From positions 1 to 64,000 of the forward strand of contig JALSOH010000009.1 in NCBI GenBank assembly GCA_026986575.1: a stretch of 64,000 nt of DNA, given 5' to 3'. Source of the DNA: Thermoproteota archaeon (lineage in GTDB: Archaea > Korarchaeota > Korarchaeia > Korarchaeales > Korarchaeaceae). The notes below the pieces were generated by a model. It made no database searches. It was not told the DNA's origin and saw only the letters and a list, made by a program, of their open reading frames with translations. This document shows positions 43,229-52,016 of the stretch, piece after piece. Every line of letters begins with the position of its first letter. Position 1 is the first letter of the stretch. The translations under genes were made by a program, and so were the position numbers.

Positions 43229-44873
43229 TGCTCAGATCAGGTCTCATCACGGCCCCGACATCAGCTGAGGCTGCCAGCATGGAGTAAATTGCTAGGAACC
43301 CACTCTCTTTTTGAGGAGGTGGCGTCCACCTCTTTCTCCTCTCCTCCAGCTCGTCTTCGTCCACCAAGAGGTCGAGCCTCCTGTTCGGTACATCTATGAG
43401 GATTTCGTCACCCTCCTCTACTAAAGCTATTGGCCCACCCTCAGCAGCTTCTGGTGAGACATGTCCTATAGCTGGACCCCTCGTGGCCCCCGAGAACCTC
43501 CCATCTGTTATGAGGGCAACCCTCTTGAGTCCCATGCCCATTATAGTTGCGGTAGCCGTGAGCATCTCCCTCATCCCGGGACCCCCCTTCGGTCCCTCGT
43601 ACCTTATCACCACCACATCGCCCTCTGCTATCCTCCCGTCGAATATTGCCTGAACAGCATCCTCTTCCGAGTCAAAGGGCTTGGCTCTTCCCCTGAAGAC
43701 TAGCATCTCCGGGTCGACGGCGGTCTGCTTTATCACAGCTCCTCTCGGGGCCAATGATCCCCAGAGGATCGCTAGACCACCCTGCTCATGGTAAGGATCG
43801 CTCTTAGGCCTTATCACGTTCCTATTTCTTATCTCGGCCCTCTTCACTATTTCCGACCAAGTCTCCCCTGCGACAGTGAGCTGATCGAGGTGCATCAGCT
43901 CGGCCAGCTCCTTGAAGACAGCTGGCACACCGCCAGCGTAGTGGAGGTCCCGGACGTAGTGCGGGCCTGCAGGATTGAGGTTGGTGATGTGGGGCGTCTC
44001 TCTACTTATCTCGTCGAAGAGCTCTAAGGGGAGATCTACTCCTGCCTCCTTGGCTATCGCCATCAGGTGGAGCACCGCGTTAGTGGATCCACCTAGGGCC
44101 ACATCGACCCTTATGGCATTCTCGAAGGCCTTCCTCGTCATCAGATCCCTTGGCTTTATGCTCCTCCTCAACAGATCCATCACGGCCCTTCCAGCTGCTC
44201 TCCCAGCCCTGATCCTCTCCGCCGAGACGGCTGGTATGGTGGATGTCCACGGAAGAGCCATACCCAGAGCCTCGGCTGCTATGGCCATGGTGTTGGCCGT
44301 GTAAAGGCCCGCACAGGATCCGGGGCCAGGGACGGCCATGGATTCAATCCTCCTCAGTTCTTCCTCACTTATCTTCCCAGCTTTGTACTGACCAACGGCC
44401 TCGAACACGTGGCTGACCGCCATTTCCCTCCCATCCACCACTCCAGGCAACATGCACCCGCCATTGACTAGGACAGCAGGGATGTTGAGCCTAGCTGCCG
44501 CCATGAGCATTCCCGGGGTTATCTTGTCACACGAGGTTACCAGCACTAGGGCGTCGAAAGCGTGAGCCTTTGCCATCAGCTCAACACTACCGGCTATCAA
44601 CTCGCGGCTGGGAAGTGGAGCCTTCATGCCCTCGTGTCCCATAGCTATACCGTCGCATATCGCAATGGTGTTGAACTCCAGAGGAGTCCCACCAGCTTCC
44701 CTCACACCCTGCTTCACGGCCTCAGCCACTCTATCTAAATGAACGTGGCCAGGAACTATCTCATTCCACGAGTTAGCTATACCTATGAGGGGCTTACTGA
44801 GGTCCTCATCATCAAGACCTGCAGCCTTAAACAAGGATCTCTGGGGGGCCCTCTCTGGCCCCTCCGTTACCAT
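43218..44873 (-). CDS. ilvD: Dihydroxy-acid dehydratase
   Basis: A 551-residue IlvD/Edd enzyme: NTIAICDGIAMGHEGMKAPL, VLVTSCDKITPGMLMAAARL, PGPGSCAGLYTANTM and TDGRFSGATRGPAIGHVSPE. The Fe-S cysteines and C-terminal catalytic region are present. It dehydrates dihydroxy acids in valine/isoleucine synthesis. Conserved sequence seems to extend upstream of the ATG (LKWRSR before MVTEG, typical of the family), so the true start may be upstream, for example a CTG at 44897 after AGGGTG. Confidence 0.95.
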   Translation of the reverse strand: MVTEGPERAPQRSLFKAAGLDDEDLSKPLIGIANSWNEIVPGHVHLDRVAEAVKQGVREAGGTPLEFNTIAICDGIAMGHEGMKAPLPSRELIAGSVELMAKAHAFDALVLVTSCDKITPGMLMAAARLNIPAVLVNGGCMLPGVVDGREMAVSHVFEAVGQYKAGKISEEELRRIESMAVPGPGSCAGLYTANTMAIAAEALGMALPWTSTIPAVSAERIRAGRAAGRAVMDLLRRSIKPRDLMTRKAFENAIRVDVALGGSTNAVLHLMAIAKEAGVDLPLELFDEISRETPHITNLNPAGPHYVRDLHYAGGVPAVFKELAELMHLDQLTVAGETWSEIVKRAEIRNRNVIRPKSDPYHEQGGLAILWGSLAPRGAVIKQTAVDPEMLVFRGRAKPFDSEEDAVQAIFDGRIAEGDVVVIRYEGPKGGPGMREMLTATATIMGMGLKRVALITDGRFSGATRGPAIGHVSPEAAEGGPIALVEEGDEILIDVPNRRLDLLVDEDELEERRKRWTPPPQKESGFLAIYSMLAASADVGAVMRPDLSITR

Positions 44874-45098
44874 CCGGCTTCTCCACTTGAGATCCAGGGA
44901 AACACCCTAGGAGAGAGACCGGAGTTAGATATAGCTTTTTTGTGCGGGCTAGAAGCTACTTTTCAGCGAACTGATCTCTCAGAGGTCGAGCAAATATATG
45001 ACAGCTACAGTGGCTAATCGGCGTAATACTCTCATCGATTTTTAATTGGTATGTAACATTAATCCCGAACTGTCGAGCGGATATTTCAATCTATGTTT

Positions 45099-45119
45099 GT
45101 GAAAAAGCGTGATTTTCAC
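45099..45119. promoter_or_regulatory. Inverted repeat GTGAAAA-N7-TTTTCAC before secreted protein gene
   Basis: A perfect 7+7 dyad directly upstream of a TTTTATATTTAA TATA box (45124-45135) belonging to the secreted repeat protein. Possible regulator site. Confidence 0.4.
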
Positions 45120-45204
45120 GCCGGTTTTATATTTAACTGCCTTGGATGAGCAAATTATTTATTTAGCTTGTCTCGATAATTTTTTTCAGGAGGTGGGAAG
45201 TAAA

Positions 45205-46209
45205 GTGAAGTTAAGTAGGATCACTGTCTTCCTCGCCGCTGCGCTACTGGTGTCGAGCTACGCTCTGGCATCGGCTTCTCCCGTTAAACCTCCCACTGCG
45301 ACCATACTTCCTCCCCCAATACAGCTGCCGACCCCCGTACCGATACCGATAATCACTGTAACCAAGACGGAGCCTACCGTGACCATACCCAAGCCTCCAA
45401 TCACGATAATACCTATACCAACCGTCACTATTCAGCCGACCACCGCGACCTTCAGGAAGTTACATGAGGTGATCATCGAAGTGGATCCTCCCTATGCGGG
45501 GGAGGTGAAGCCCCTCGGCCAAGGAAAGCACTCCATGAAAGAGGGTAAGAGGATAGTCCTGAGGGCCGTTCCCAACGCCGGATATAAGTTCGACCACTGG
45601 ACGCTAGATGGTCATCGCAAAGTATACAGCAGGGTACTCAGGTTGCAGGTCAAGAAGGATCATGTGATCGTTGCTCACTTCGTCAAGGCCTCAAGTAGTA
45701 CTAGGAGCCCCCCTAAAATACCCACTGGATCACCATCTCCCGCAAGGGAAAGTTCCCCGGCCGGGTGCATCCTACCCAGCGACTTTCCGAAGTCTATGGC
45801 TTACTCCGGTATGTACGCTGATCTGCTGTACAACGAGGACCTGCTAGCGGGATTCGGAGAGGGAGTTGCGGGCAAGGTCATAATAGGGAGGGAGGCAGTG
45901 AGACCGCAACCCTGGCACAGTTACGGTGTGGAGATGGGCGACCTGATCCTGCGGGTTAATGGGACTAGGTACAGGGCGAGCTTCGGCTCTGAGGACTACG
46001 GCATAATATACCTTAAGTGTGAGGGCGGCCAACTCACCATAAGAGTCGCCGGATTGACTAGGTACGGCACCAGAGCGGCGCTGCTTTACCTCCTCAACCA
46101 TCCGGAGGTTGTGAACGGCAAGGTGCTTATCGTCCTAGAGTGGAAGGACTCTAACTCCAACAGAAAAGTTGAGTTGGAGGAGGTACTCCCCTTGGTATCG
46201 GTACCCTGA
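45205..46209 (+). CDS. Secreted protein with Pro-rich linker and InlB B-repeat-like domain
   Basis: From GTG 45205, preceded by GGAGGTGG, a signal peptide (ITVFLAAALLVSSYALASAS) is followed by a Pro/Thr-rich linker (TILPPPIQLPTPVPIP). Next is a domain with IVLRAVPNAGYKFDHWTLDG, the divergent InlB B-repeat or bacterial-repeat fold. The C-terminal half has YSGMYADLLYNEDLLAGFGEG and about 150 residues I cannot place. No C-terminal anchor is seen. Probably extracellular or S-layer-associated. Confidence 0.75.
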   Translation: MKLSRITVFLAAALLVSSYALASASPVKPPTATILPPPIQLPTPVPIPIITVTKTEPTVTIPKPPITIIPIPTVTIQPTTATFRKLHEVIIEVDPPYAGEVKPLGQGKHSMKEGKRIVLRAVPNAGYKFDHWTLDGHRKVYSRVLRLQVKKDHVIVAHFVKASSSTRSPPKIPTGSPSPARESSPAGCILPSDFPKSMAYSGMYADLLYNEDLLAGFGEGVAGKVIIGREAVRPQPWHSYGVEMGDLILRVNGTRYRASFGSEDYGIIYLKCEGGQLTIRVAGLTRYGTRAALLYLLNHPEVVNGKVLIVLEWKDSNSNRKVELEEVLPLVSVP

Positions 46210-46213
46210 TCCC

Positions 46214-47032
46214 TCATACCTCCTCCATCATCTTCTCTATCCACGATTTTTCTCTCCTAACTCTCAGACCCCTGAACCTAGCGAGAGCGTCAAGTATCTT
46301 GGTCTGGCCCAAGAGCAAGACTAAGGAGACAGCCATGTAGAGGAGGTTCAAGGCCCATCCTTTCATGAGGGAGAGGTAGGTTTCATAGATCCCTAGGGGC
46401 TCCTCTATTAACGCCATTGGAACCAGCTCAAGGAGGAACTCGCCTGCCAAGTTAATGAATCCTATGATGGCCGTCCCTATTATGAAGCTCAGGACCCTCA
46501 GACTCTTCGTTCTCCTATATATCATGGCAAATAGTACCTCACCAGCTAGGGCTATGACGAAGAGTATGGAGATTCCAAAGGTTACAGACACTCTCATAAT
46601 ATCAATAGACCTTACATATTCCAAGAAGACGGCCCTGAAGAGGTAATACGTGTAGAAGAGCACGTAGAAGACGAAGAGGAATATCATCGTTGGAACTAGG
46701 TAGAAAACCCTGAACTCCATTAGGTATACCGCAAGCGTAGCTACTGCTGCGGATGATAGGAGGAGGAAGCTCAGAGCTAGGAACCAGCTGAATATCTTCA
46801 CTGTGGTCTCGGCGTAAACCAGAAAGACGCTCCTGTTTAACCAGTAGTAAAATACCAAGGAGAACTCTGAGAGGGCAAAGACTAGGAATGTGCTCAGAGA
46901 GAGGAGTAACCTCCTTTCTCTTGTCCGGAGTATCTCCGCGAATATGTAAAGAGAGATCGCTATCTCGGATACCAATCCCACCAAATGGGCTAGGGGATAG
47001 GGACTCATCAGGATGGACAACAGGGGAGCCAA
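46214..47032 (-). CDS. Seven-helix membrane protein, possible receptor of the GTPase cluster
   Basis: 272 residues with about seven hydrophobic helices (IAISLYIFAEIL, LSTFLVFALSEFSLVFYYWL, FSWFLALSFLLLSSAAVATL, YLVPTMIFLFVFYVLFYTYYL, SVTFGISILFVIALAGEVLF, VLSFIIGTAIIGFINLAGEF, LLYMAVSLVLLLGQ) and a basic cytoplasmic tail ending WIEKMMEEV. It begins 12 bases after the stop of the longin-like gene, with GGAGGTGAT before a TTG at 47032. The linkage suggests a membrane partner for the signalling proteins; family not recognised. Confidence 0.72.
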   Translation of the reverse strand: MAPLLSILMSPYPLAHLVGLVSEIAISLYIFAEILRTRERRLLLSLSTFLVFALSEFSLVFYYWLNRSVFLVYAETTVKIFSWFLALSFLLLSSAAVATLAVYLMEFRVFYLVPTMIFLFVFYVLFYTYYLFRAVFLEYVRSIDIMRVSVTFGISILFVIALAGEVLFAMIYRRTKSLRVLSFIIGTAIIGFINLAGEFLLELVPMALIEEPLGIYETYLSLMKGWALNLLYMAVSLVLLLGQTKILDALARFRGLRVRREKSWIEKMMEEV

Positions 47033-47043
47033 AGTATCACCTC

Positions 47044-47502
47044 CTACATGAAGAAGAGGCCCCTAGATCTCTCAAGGGCCTTATCTACTATTCCCCGATC
47101 GTATCTCTTCTCCTCTCCCGAGGCCTCATAGCTCTCAAGCGTCCTGAATATGTCTGGGAGTATACTCTTCAGGAGTTCCTTAGTCAGCGCCTTGTTCTCG
47201 CTCAACTGCCTGTAGACTTGAATCAGCCCACCTTCCAGCCTCGAGACATCACCCTGATTCTTAGAAACTGCTAGGAGGGACGCTATCCCCGCTCGCGGCC
47301 TCTCTCCTTCCAGCCTCATGGTTATACCAACGAAGTAGAACCCTCCATGGACAAACTTGACGATCTCCCCTCCCTTAGCTGAGAATGGGAAGGACCTAAG
47401 GGGGACCGTTCCCATCTCATCTGAGAAGCTCTTTGGATAGCCAGCAATGATCTCTAGACCTCCCGGCTCGAGCGAGGCGAGCAGTAGATACTCAAGCCCC
47501 AT
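47044..47502 (-). CDS. Longin-like protein in the GTPase cluster
   Basis: The 152-residue protein begins MGLEYLLLASLEPGGLEIIA and continues GGFYFVGITMRLEGERPRAG with IASLLAVSKNQGDVSRLEGG, then helices LSENKALTKELLKSILPDI. The order of strands and helices is compatible with a longin fold (strand-strand-helix-strand-strand-strand-helices), a partner fold for small GTPases. This assignment is by pattern, not by a strict motif. Own TATA box (CTTTTATTATT near 47530) and GGAGG before ATG 47502. It is coupled to the seven-helix protein. Confidence 0.6.
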   Translation of the reverse strand: MGLEYLLLASLEPGGLEIIAGYPKSFSDEMGTVPLRSFPFSAKGGEIVKFVHGGFYFVGITMRLEGERPRAGIASLLAVSKNQGDVSRLEGGLIQVYRQLSENKALTKELLKSILPDIFRTLESYEASGEEKRYDRGIVDKALERSRGLFFM

Positions 47503-47599
47503 AATCCTCCACTCTCAACTACTCTGGAATAATAAAAGGATACCAGCGTGTCAGATCACAGATGTTTCAGGAGAGCGAGGGCTTAGAAATACTCGTTGG

Positions 47600-48490
47600 T
47601 CACTCGGCGTACCTGGCCATCATGTCAATAAGAATGTCCTTCACTTTACTGTAGTCCTTGGTCTTCGATATGCTGTTGATCACATCCATTAAAAGGGCCC
47701 TGACTTTGCTCTCTGGGGACCTCTTTGGTATCAAGGCAGCTGCAAGCAGCCCCTTCTTGTAGGCTATCACGATCTTCCTGTCCTTCATTTCTATGGACTG
47801 GGGGATGTCCCTCAAGGCATCCTCCGTGTAGTTCTTAGTGAGGGATAGAAACGCGCTCAGAGTGAGGCTCCTAGATGAAGATGTCGACACCAGAGGGTTG
47901 CCATGCTCGTCGAGGATCACGAGCTCCTCGATCCTCATTGGATGAATGACTTCTCCACCGGTGAGCTGCTCGTAGAGCCAAGCGAACGCCTCAAACAATC
48001 CAAAGCCCGTAAGGGCGCTGGTCCATACCACCTGCCAAGGTATCCCTTCCAGCTTGGTCAGGTCGAAGTAGTCTATCACCTCCATGACCGTGGCAGCATC
48101 CTCCAGATCCGCCTTGTTGGCCAGCACTAGAAGGGGGATGTTCCTCTTCATCATCGAGATAACGTTCCAGAGCTCCGCCTTTGCCTCATCAAATCTCTCT
48201 CTATCGGCGGAGTCGATGACGAATATTATGGCATCTGCCTTCTCTGCGTACTCAGCCCAGATCCTTCGGAGGGACCTCTGTCCTCCAAGATCCCATACAT
48301 TAAATTCGAGGTTCCTGACTCTGAGCCTCTCGTAGTTCGCTCCCACCGTCGGTATCGTCGATCCAGGCTCTCCCTTCCTTAAGTAGTTCAGTAGGGTGGT
48401 CTTACCGGCCCCATCAAGTCCCAGAATGACCAGAGTTGCTGACCTCCTGAAGAGGCCCAGCAGATTTGAGATGAGTCTTCCGAAGGGCAT
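47600..48490 (-). CDS. Arf/Sar1-like small GTPase with C-terminal longin/roadblock-like domain
   Basis: Residues 17-175 form an Arf-family G domain: P-loop GLDGAGKTT (24-32), switch I Thr48 in PTVGANYE, switch II DLGGQ (67-71) with the Arf-type RRIWAEYAEKADAIIFVIDS, NKAD (125-128) and TSAL. There is no Gly2 for myristoylation. Residues about 176-296 form a second domain, starting ELVILDEHGNPLVSTSSSRS, with alternating strands and helices like a roadblock or longin module. Rag/Gtr GTPases have a similar G-domain plus roadblock layout. It has its own TATA-like element (CTATTTTAG) about 30 bases upstream. Confidence 0.88.
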   Translation of the reverse strand: MPFGRLISNLLGLFRRSATLVILGLDGAGKTTLLNYLRKGEPGSTIPTVGANYERLRVRNLEFNVWDLGGQRSLRRIWAEYAEKADAIIFVIDSADRERFDEAKAELWNVISMMKRNIPLLVLANKADLEDAATVMEVIDYFDLTKLEGIPWQVVWTSALTGFGLFEAFAWLYEQLTGGEVIHPMRIEELVILDEHGNPLVSTSSSRSLTLSAFLSLTKNYTEDALRDIPQSIEMKDRKIVIAYKKGLLAAALIPKRSPESKVRALLMDVINSISKTKDYSKVKDILIDMMARYAE

Positions 48491-48558
48491 CGGGATACTG
48501 TGGAGTGATATTCTAAAATAGTTTTTCTAGGGTAGGCAGCTCTTTTTGTAAAATATTT

Positions 48559-48948
48559 TTAATTAATCTCCGACCCATCGCCTCCAAGGTACGACCTGAG
48601 CTCCGATATCAGGTAGTCTATCTTCTCCTTCATGTCATTGTAATCCCTCACTCCAAGCCCCAGGTAGACATCCTTCCCTACTGTGGCAAGCACCATGCAA
48701 CCGTTCTCAGATCTCAGAAGGCACATATTGAAGCTTCCCAAGCCAGCGTGTTCTGAGAGAGACCGGGATATCTCGACTATGGCTGCGCTTGAGGCAAGGA
48801 AGAAATCCTTAACCATCTCCTCGGAGAGGGAATCGTAGAGAGATATCCCGTCGGGAGTGAACAGCCCTATAAAGAGCAAGTCCTCCCCCGCATCGTCCGC
48901 GAACCTCTCAAGTATGGCCCTGAATTCCTTAGTCAGCTCGGGCATCAT
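48559..48948 (-). CDS. Roadblock/LC7 domain protein (MglB-like)
   Basis: A 129-residue protein with the Roadblock pattern: ELTKEFRAILERFADDAG, LFIGLFTPDGISLYDSLSEE, FFLASSAAIVEISRSLSEHAG and MVLATVGKDVYLGLGVRDY. Roadblock proteins form dimers that bind small GTPases; MglB is the GAP and regulator of MglA. It overlaps the upstream coiled-coil gene by ATGA and lies just before the Arf-like GTPase gene, strongly suggesting they work together. Confidence 0.88.
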   Translation of the reverse strand: MMPELTKEFRAILERFADDAGEDLLFIGLFTPDGISLYDSLSEEMVKDFFLASSAAIVEISRSLSEHAGLGSFNMCLLRSENGCMVLATVGKDVYLGLGVRDYNDMKEKIDYLISELRSYLGGDGSEIN

Positions 48949-49688
48949 TCACCACCGCGCGGGAAGATGACTGAGCTGCTCCTCAGCTCATCAAGGTACC
49001 TAGCCACTCCAGGAGCCAACTGCCTGTACTTCCCCACCAAGAACCTGAGGTATCCGAGGATCTCCATGAGGTCCTTGATCTTGTTAGCGATCTCCCTCTC
49101 CTCGAAGTCGCTGTAGACCTCCCTAAGTACCTCACCTATCTCATCGAGCTTGTCGGCTATGGACTCAACATCCCCGTCGTAGGGAGGAAGCATGTCCCTC
49201 ATCAGGTCCACCAGCATCTCCAAATAGTTGCTTGGCATGTAACTGAGCTTGGCTGGTGCCTCGTTTACCCTCGCTGCTAGGAACCTTATCTCGGCTCCTG
49301 CATCCGGCATCCTCCTGAGCACCTCTCCTAAAACGGACGTCGCAAGCTCTATCTCTCGCTCTATCTGGGTGAGTAGGTCGCCTATCCTATTCCTCATCCT
49401 CCTGATATCTTCCCTGAGCCTTCTCATCTCCTCCCTCTTCGGAAGTTCCCCCTCGGCTCGATCGAGAACTCTGCTCATTCCATTTATCAGGAGGGACACC
49501 TCCCTCTCTAGTTCATTGAGCTCTCTGTCGAAGCTCCTCCTGAGAAGGGGGCTCGAGGCCTTGAGGAGGCTGTCAGCTCTCCTGAGGTCATTCACCACAT
49601 AATAAACGTCCTCATAGAGTGAGAGAATGAGTAACTTCATTTCCAACCTTTTCGCTTCATCTTCCTCCAAATATCTTTCCAACATCAT
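48945..49688 (-). CDS. Coiled-coil protein of the GTPase cluster
   Basis: 247 residues, almost all helical, rich in Glu/Arg/Leu heptads (MRRLREDIRRMRNRIGDLLTQ in two pieces; DRELNELEREVSLLINGMSR). A segment APAKLSYMPSNYLEMLVDLM resembles one in the 562-residue protein encoded divergently (QPEKLSYRTESDFLKSLIET), so the two share a domain. Leaderless ATG about 22 bases from a shared TATA box. Function unknown; perhaps a scaffold or effector for the GTPase and Roadblock protein. Confidence 0.78.
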   Translation of the reverse strand: MMLERYLEEDEAKRLEMKLLILSLYEDVYYVVNDLRRADSLLKASSPLLRRSFDRELNELEREVSLLINGMSRVLDRAEGELPKREEMRRLREDIRRMRNRIGDLLTQIEREIELATSVLGEVLRRMPDAGAEIRFLAARVNEAPAKLSYMPSNYLEMLVDLMRDMLPPYDGDVESIADKLDEIGEVLREVYSDFEEREIANKIKDLMEILGYLRFLVGKYRQLAPGVARYLDELRSSSVIFPRGGE

Positions 49689-49710
49689 GCGTAAGGGACA
49701 CTAGGATGCA

Positions 49711-49720
49711 TTTATATTTT
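49711..49720. promoter_or_regulatory. Shared bidirectional TATA element
   Basis: TTTATATTTT reads AAAATATAAA on the other strand. It lies midway in the 59-base gap between two divergent helical-protein genes, about 25 bases from each start codon. One element could direct both leaderless transcripts. Confidence 0.5.
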
Positions 49721-49747
49721 GGGTGGACCACGACTCCCTGATAATGG

Positions 49748-51436
49748 ATGGAACCGAAGACCTTGGAGGAGATACTCAATCACCTGAGGAATTCTGGCCT
49801 TCCCCCCGAGAGGATAAATAAGTTCGTTAACCTGTTGAGGAAGGACGGAGTTCTAGATGTGATTGTGAGGGTCCTCAGCAGGTGCCGATCCTTGGAGGAT
49901 GCGCTTAAGGAGATCTCCAGCCTAGGAGGAATGGCCGATGTCTCTAAGGAGATCTCCCACAAGGTCAGTATAGTCAGGAACTTCGTCCTCACGTCCCTAG
50001 TGAATCTTTCCGTTGACAAGTCCTACATGAGGAGTTTCTTCAGGAAGAAGTCTAAGGCTAAGAAGCTAAGAGAGATACTTGTATCTACCGAGGAGGAGCT
50101 TAAGGAGACAGAGGCTCGTCTCTTAGAAGCCGTGAGGGGTGTACTCCTCAAGACCCTAGAATCCCTTGAGATCAGGGATGGAACACTCAAGGCTGAGATA
50201 GAAGGAATAAAAAGCCTTCAGGATCTAGAGATAGCCAAGAAAATTTGGAATAAGATTAAGCCCGAGTTAGAAAGGGCTGTGGATGGGACCAAGTCTCAAG
50301 GCCAAGTGAGAAGGGGCGAGGAGGCCGTGCTGATAACAGACGATTTACTCAACGAGATACTCGAAGCCTTGGCGAGGATGGAAGACAACAGGAAGGAGCT
50401 AGAGCTGAGAGGGTGCACCTTCCTCCTCCTCTCTGAGGTATCATCCCTCAAGGATCAGATCCTAAGCTGGCTCTCTTCTAACTTCGGGAAGGAGTCTTAC
50501 GGGGTAACTAGTCTCCTTAAGATAATAAGAAGGCTATCCGACGACTCGGAAACCCTCCTCTCTACTTCCATTAGACTGCTGAACTTGAGGTCCGAGCTTG
50601 AGGCGGTCAAGAGGGAGGTCTTGGATAAGATCAGCCGGAAGATGCCCCATCTCACGGAGGCCATATCGATGATAGGACTGAGCTCACCGAGGCTCCCCTG
50701 CATCATCTCCATGCCCGAGGAGATAGCCAGCCTGAGGTACGAGGTTTCAAGGCTTGGAGACACGGTGAATGCCCTCAAAGAGCTCAGCAGCGAGCTGGAT
50801 CACTTCACTGACGAGATCAAGTTCCAGCCGGAGAAGCTGTCCTACAGAACAGAGTCCGACTTCCTGAAGAGCCTAATAGAGACTCTCAGGGCCTTCAGAC
50901 TCTCTAGAGGACTCCCAAGCACGGCTTACTCTCTACCAGGTCTAATGGAGGAGCTGCTCTCCCTCTATCCGAGATGGAGGGAGTACGTGAAAGAACAACT
51001 GGAGGAAAAGGGCTACCTTGAGATAGGGGAACTCTCATTCATACCGGAGATGTGGAGAGAGTGGTTCCTTTCTAACTTGGAGGAGGAGGGGCTTACCACA
51101 ATCTCCGATGGGAAGATACTCCCCAGAGCTCCCAGTTCCGAACTAAGAAAGCTCAGAATGAAATTCGAGTTCCTGAAGGACACCTACGAGGACATGAAAC
51201 CCATATTCCAGAAGGCGGGGATAAGCGAGCAATACTTAAACTCCTTGGAGAGGAAGCTAGCCCTCCTGATGGATCCCAACTATGGGGGTGAAGATAGAGA
51301 GAAGCTGCAAAGGGAGGTTGAGGAAGGCATAGAAAGGGCCCTGAACGTTCTCAAGGGTGGTGGGGTGCCCGATGAGAAAGATGAGACTGGTGGTGATGGG
51401 CCCGCACCAAGCTGGCAAGTCCACCTTGATTCATAG
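49748..51436 (+). CDS. Large helical/coiled-coil protein of the GTPase cluster
   Basis: 562 residues, highly helical, with long coiled-coil segments (ILVSTEEELKETEARLLEAV; LEAVKREVLDKISRKMPHL). There is a shared motif FQPEKLSYRTESDFLKSLIE near residue 360 with the 247-residue neighbour. A winged-helix-like stretch follows (LEEKGYLEIGELSFIPEMWR). No enzyme motif. Its 3' end overlaps the GTPase gene by 65 bases, so the two are coupled. Probably a scaffold connecting the GTPase to the membrane machine. Confidence 0.78.
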   Translation: MEPKTLEEILNHLRNSGLPPERINKFVNLLRKDGVLDVIVRVLSRCRSLEDALKEISSLGGMADVSKEISHKVSIVRNFVLTSLVNLSVDKSYMRSFFRKKSKAKKLREILVSTEEELKETEARLLEAVRGVLLKTLESLEIRDGTLKAEIEGIKSLQDLEIAKKIWNKIKPELERAVDGTKSQGQVRRGEEAVLITDDLLNEILEALARMEDNRKELELRGCTFLLLSEVSSLKDQILSWLSSNFGKESYGVTSLLKIIRRLSDDSETLLSTSIRLLNLRSELEAVKREVLDKISRKMPHLTEAISMIGLSSPRLPCIISMPEEIASLRYEVSRLGDTVNALKELSSELDHFTDEIKFQPEKLSYRTESDFLKSLIETLRAFRLSRGLPSTAYSLPGLMEELLSLYPRWREYVKEQLEEKGYLEIGELSFIPEMWREWFLSNLEEEGLTTISDGKILPRAPSSELRKLRMKFEFLKDTYEDMKPIFQKAGISEQYLNSLERKLALLMDPNYGGEDREKLQREVEEGIERALNVLKGGGVPDEKDETGGDGPAPSWQVHLDS

Positions 51437-52016
51437 GCTCGATCCTTGGGCCGTCAGGATGGACTACTCCAAGGGCACCTTCTCAACCACCGTTGGCTTC
51501 GACTACGGCATAGTCCTCTGGGACGCTACTGAGGACAGGATATACAGGAGGGATCAGATAGATCTCGTGGACCCCTCGAACGAGATATGGAAGGTCACCA
51601 TAACCGGAACTCCGGGACAGATAGCCTTCGCCCCTGTGAGGAAGGTGCTGGCTAAGGGTAAGGATGGGGTGATGCTCGTGATCGACAGCGCACGTCCAGT
51701 TCAGATGGTCTACGCGTTGAGCCAGTATCAGGAGGCGAGGGAGTCTGCTGGTTCCGTGCCTCTCATAATACTCGCTAATAAGCAAGACCTTCCACATGCT
51801 AAGAGTGCCGAGACGATAGCCTCCCTCTTGGGCATAAGGTGCAGAGTCGTCCCGATATCCGCGCTGAAGGGGACCAATGTGGAGGAAAGCTTTCTCCAGT
51901 TTCTCAAGGAGGTAAGGAGAAGCATCCTCGCTAAGTCCATATCGGAGAGATTGGCCGAGAGAAAGGAGTCAAGGTGGATATCTTGGATGAGAAGAAAGCT
52001 AGCATCATCCGTTTGA
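51372..52016 (+). CDS. MglA/COG2229-like small GTPase
   Basis: 214 residues: G1 MGPHQAGKSTL, G2 Thr in TFSTTVGFDYG, G3 TGTPGQ (in place of DxxG; shared with COG2229 GTPases), G4 LANKQD, G5 ISALKG. COG2229 proteins pair with Roadblock proteins in bacterial conservons. A basic amphipathic tail (SRWISWMRRKLASSV) could contact membrane. ATG 51372 follows GGTGGGGTG. A close relative starts at 63958. Confidence 0.88.
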   Translation: MRKMRLVVMGPHQAGKSTLIHRLDPWAVRMDYSKGTFSTTVGFDYGIVLWDATEDRIYRRDQIDLVDPSNEIWKVTITGTPGQIAFAPVRKVLAKGKDGVMLVIDSARPVQMVYALSQYQEARESAGSVPLIILANKQDLPHAKSAETIASLLGIRCRVVPISALKGTNVEESFLQFLKEVRRSILAKSISERLAERKESRWISWMRRKLASSV

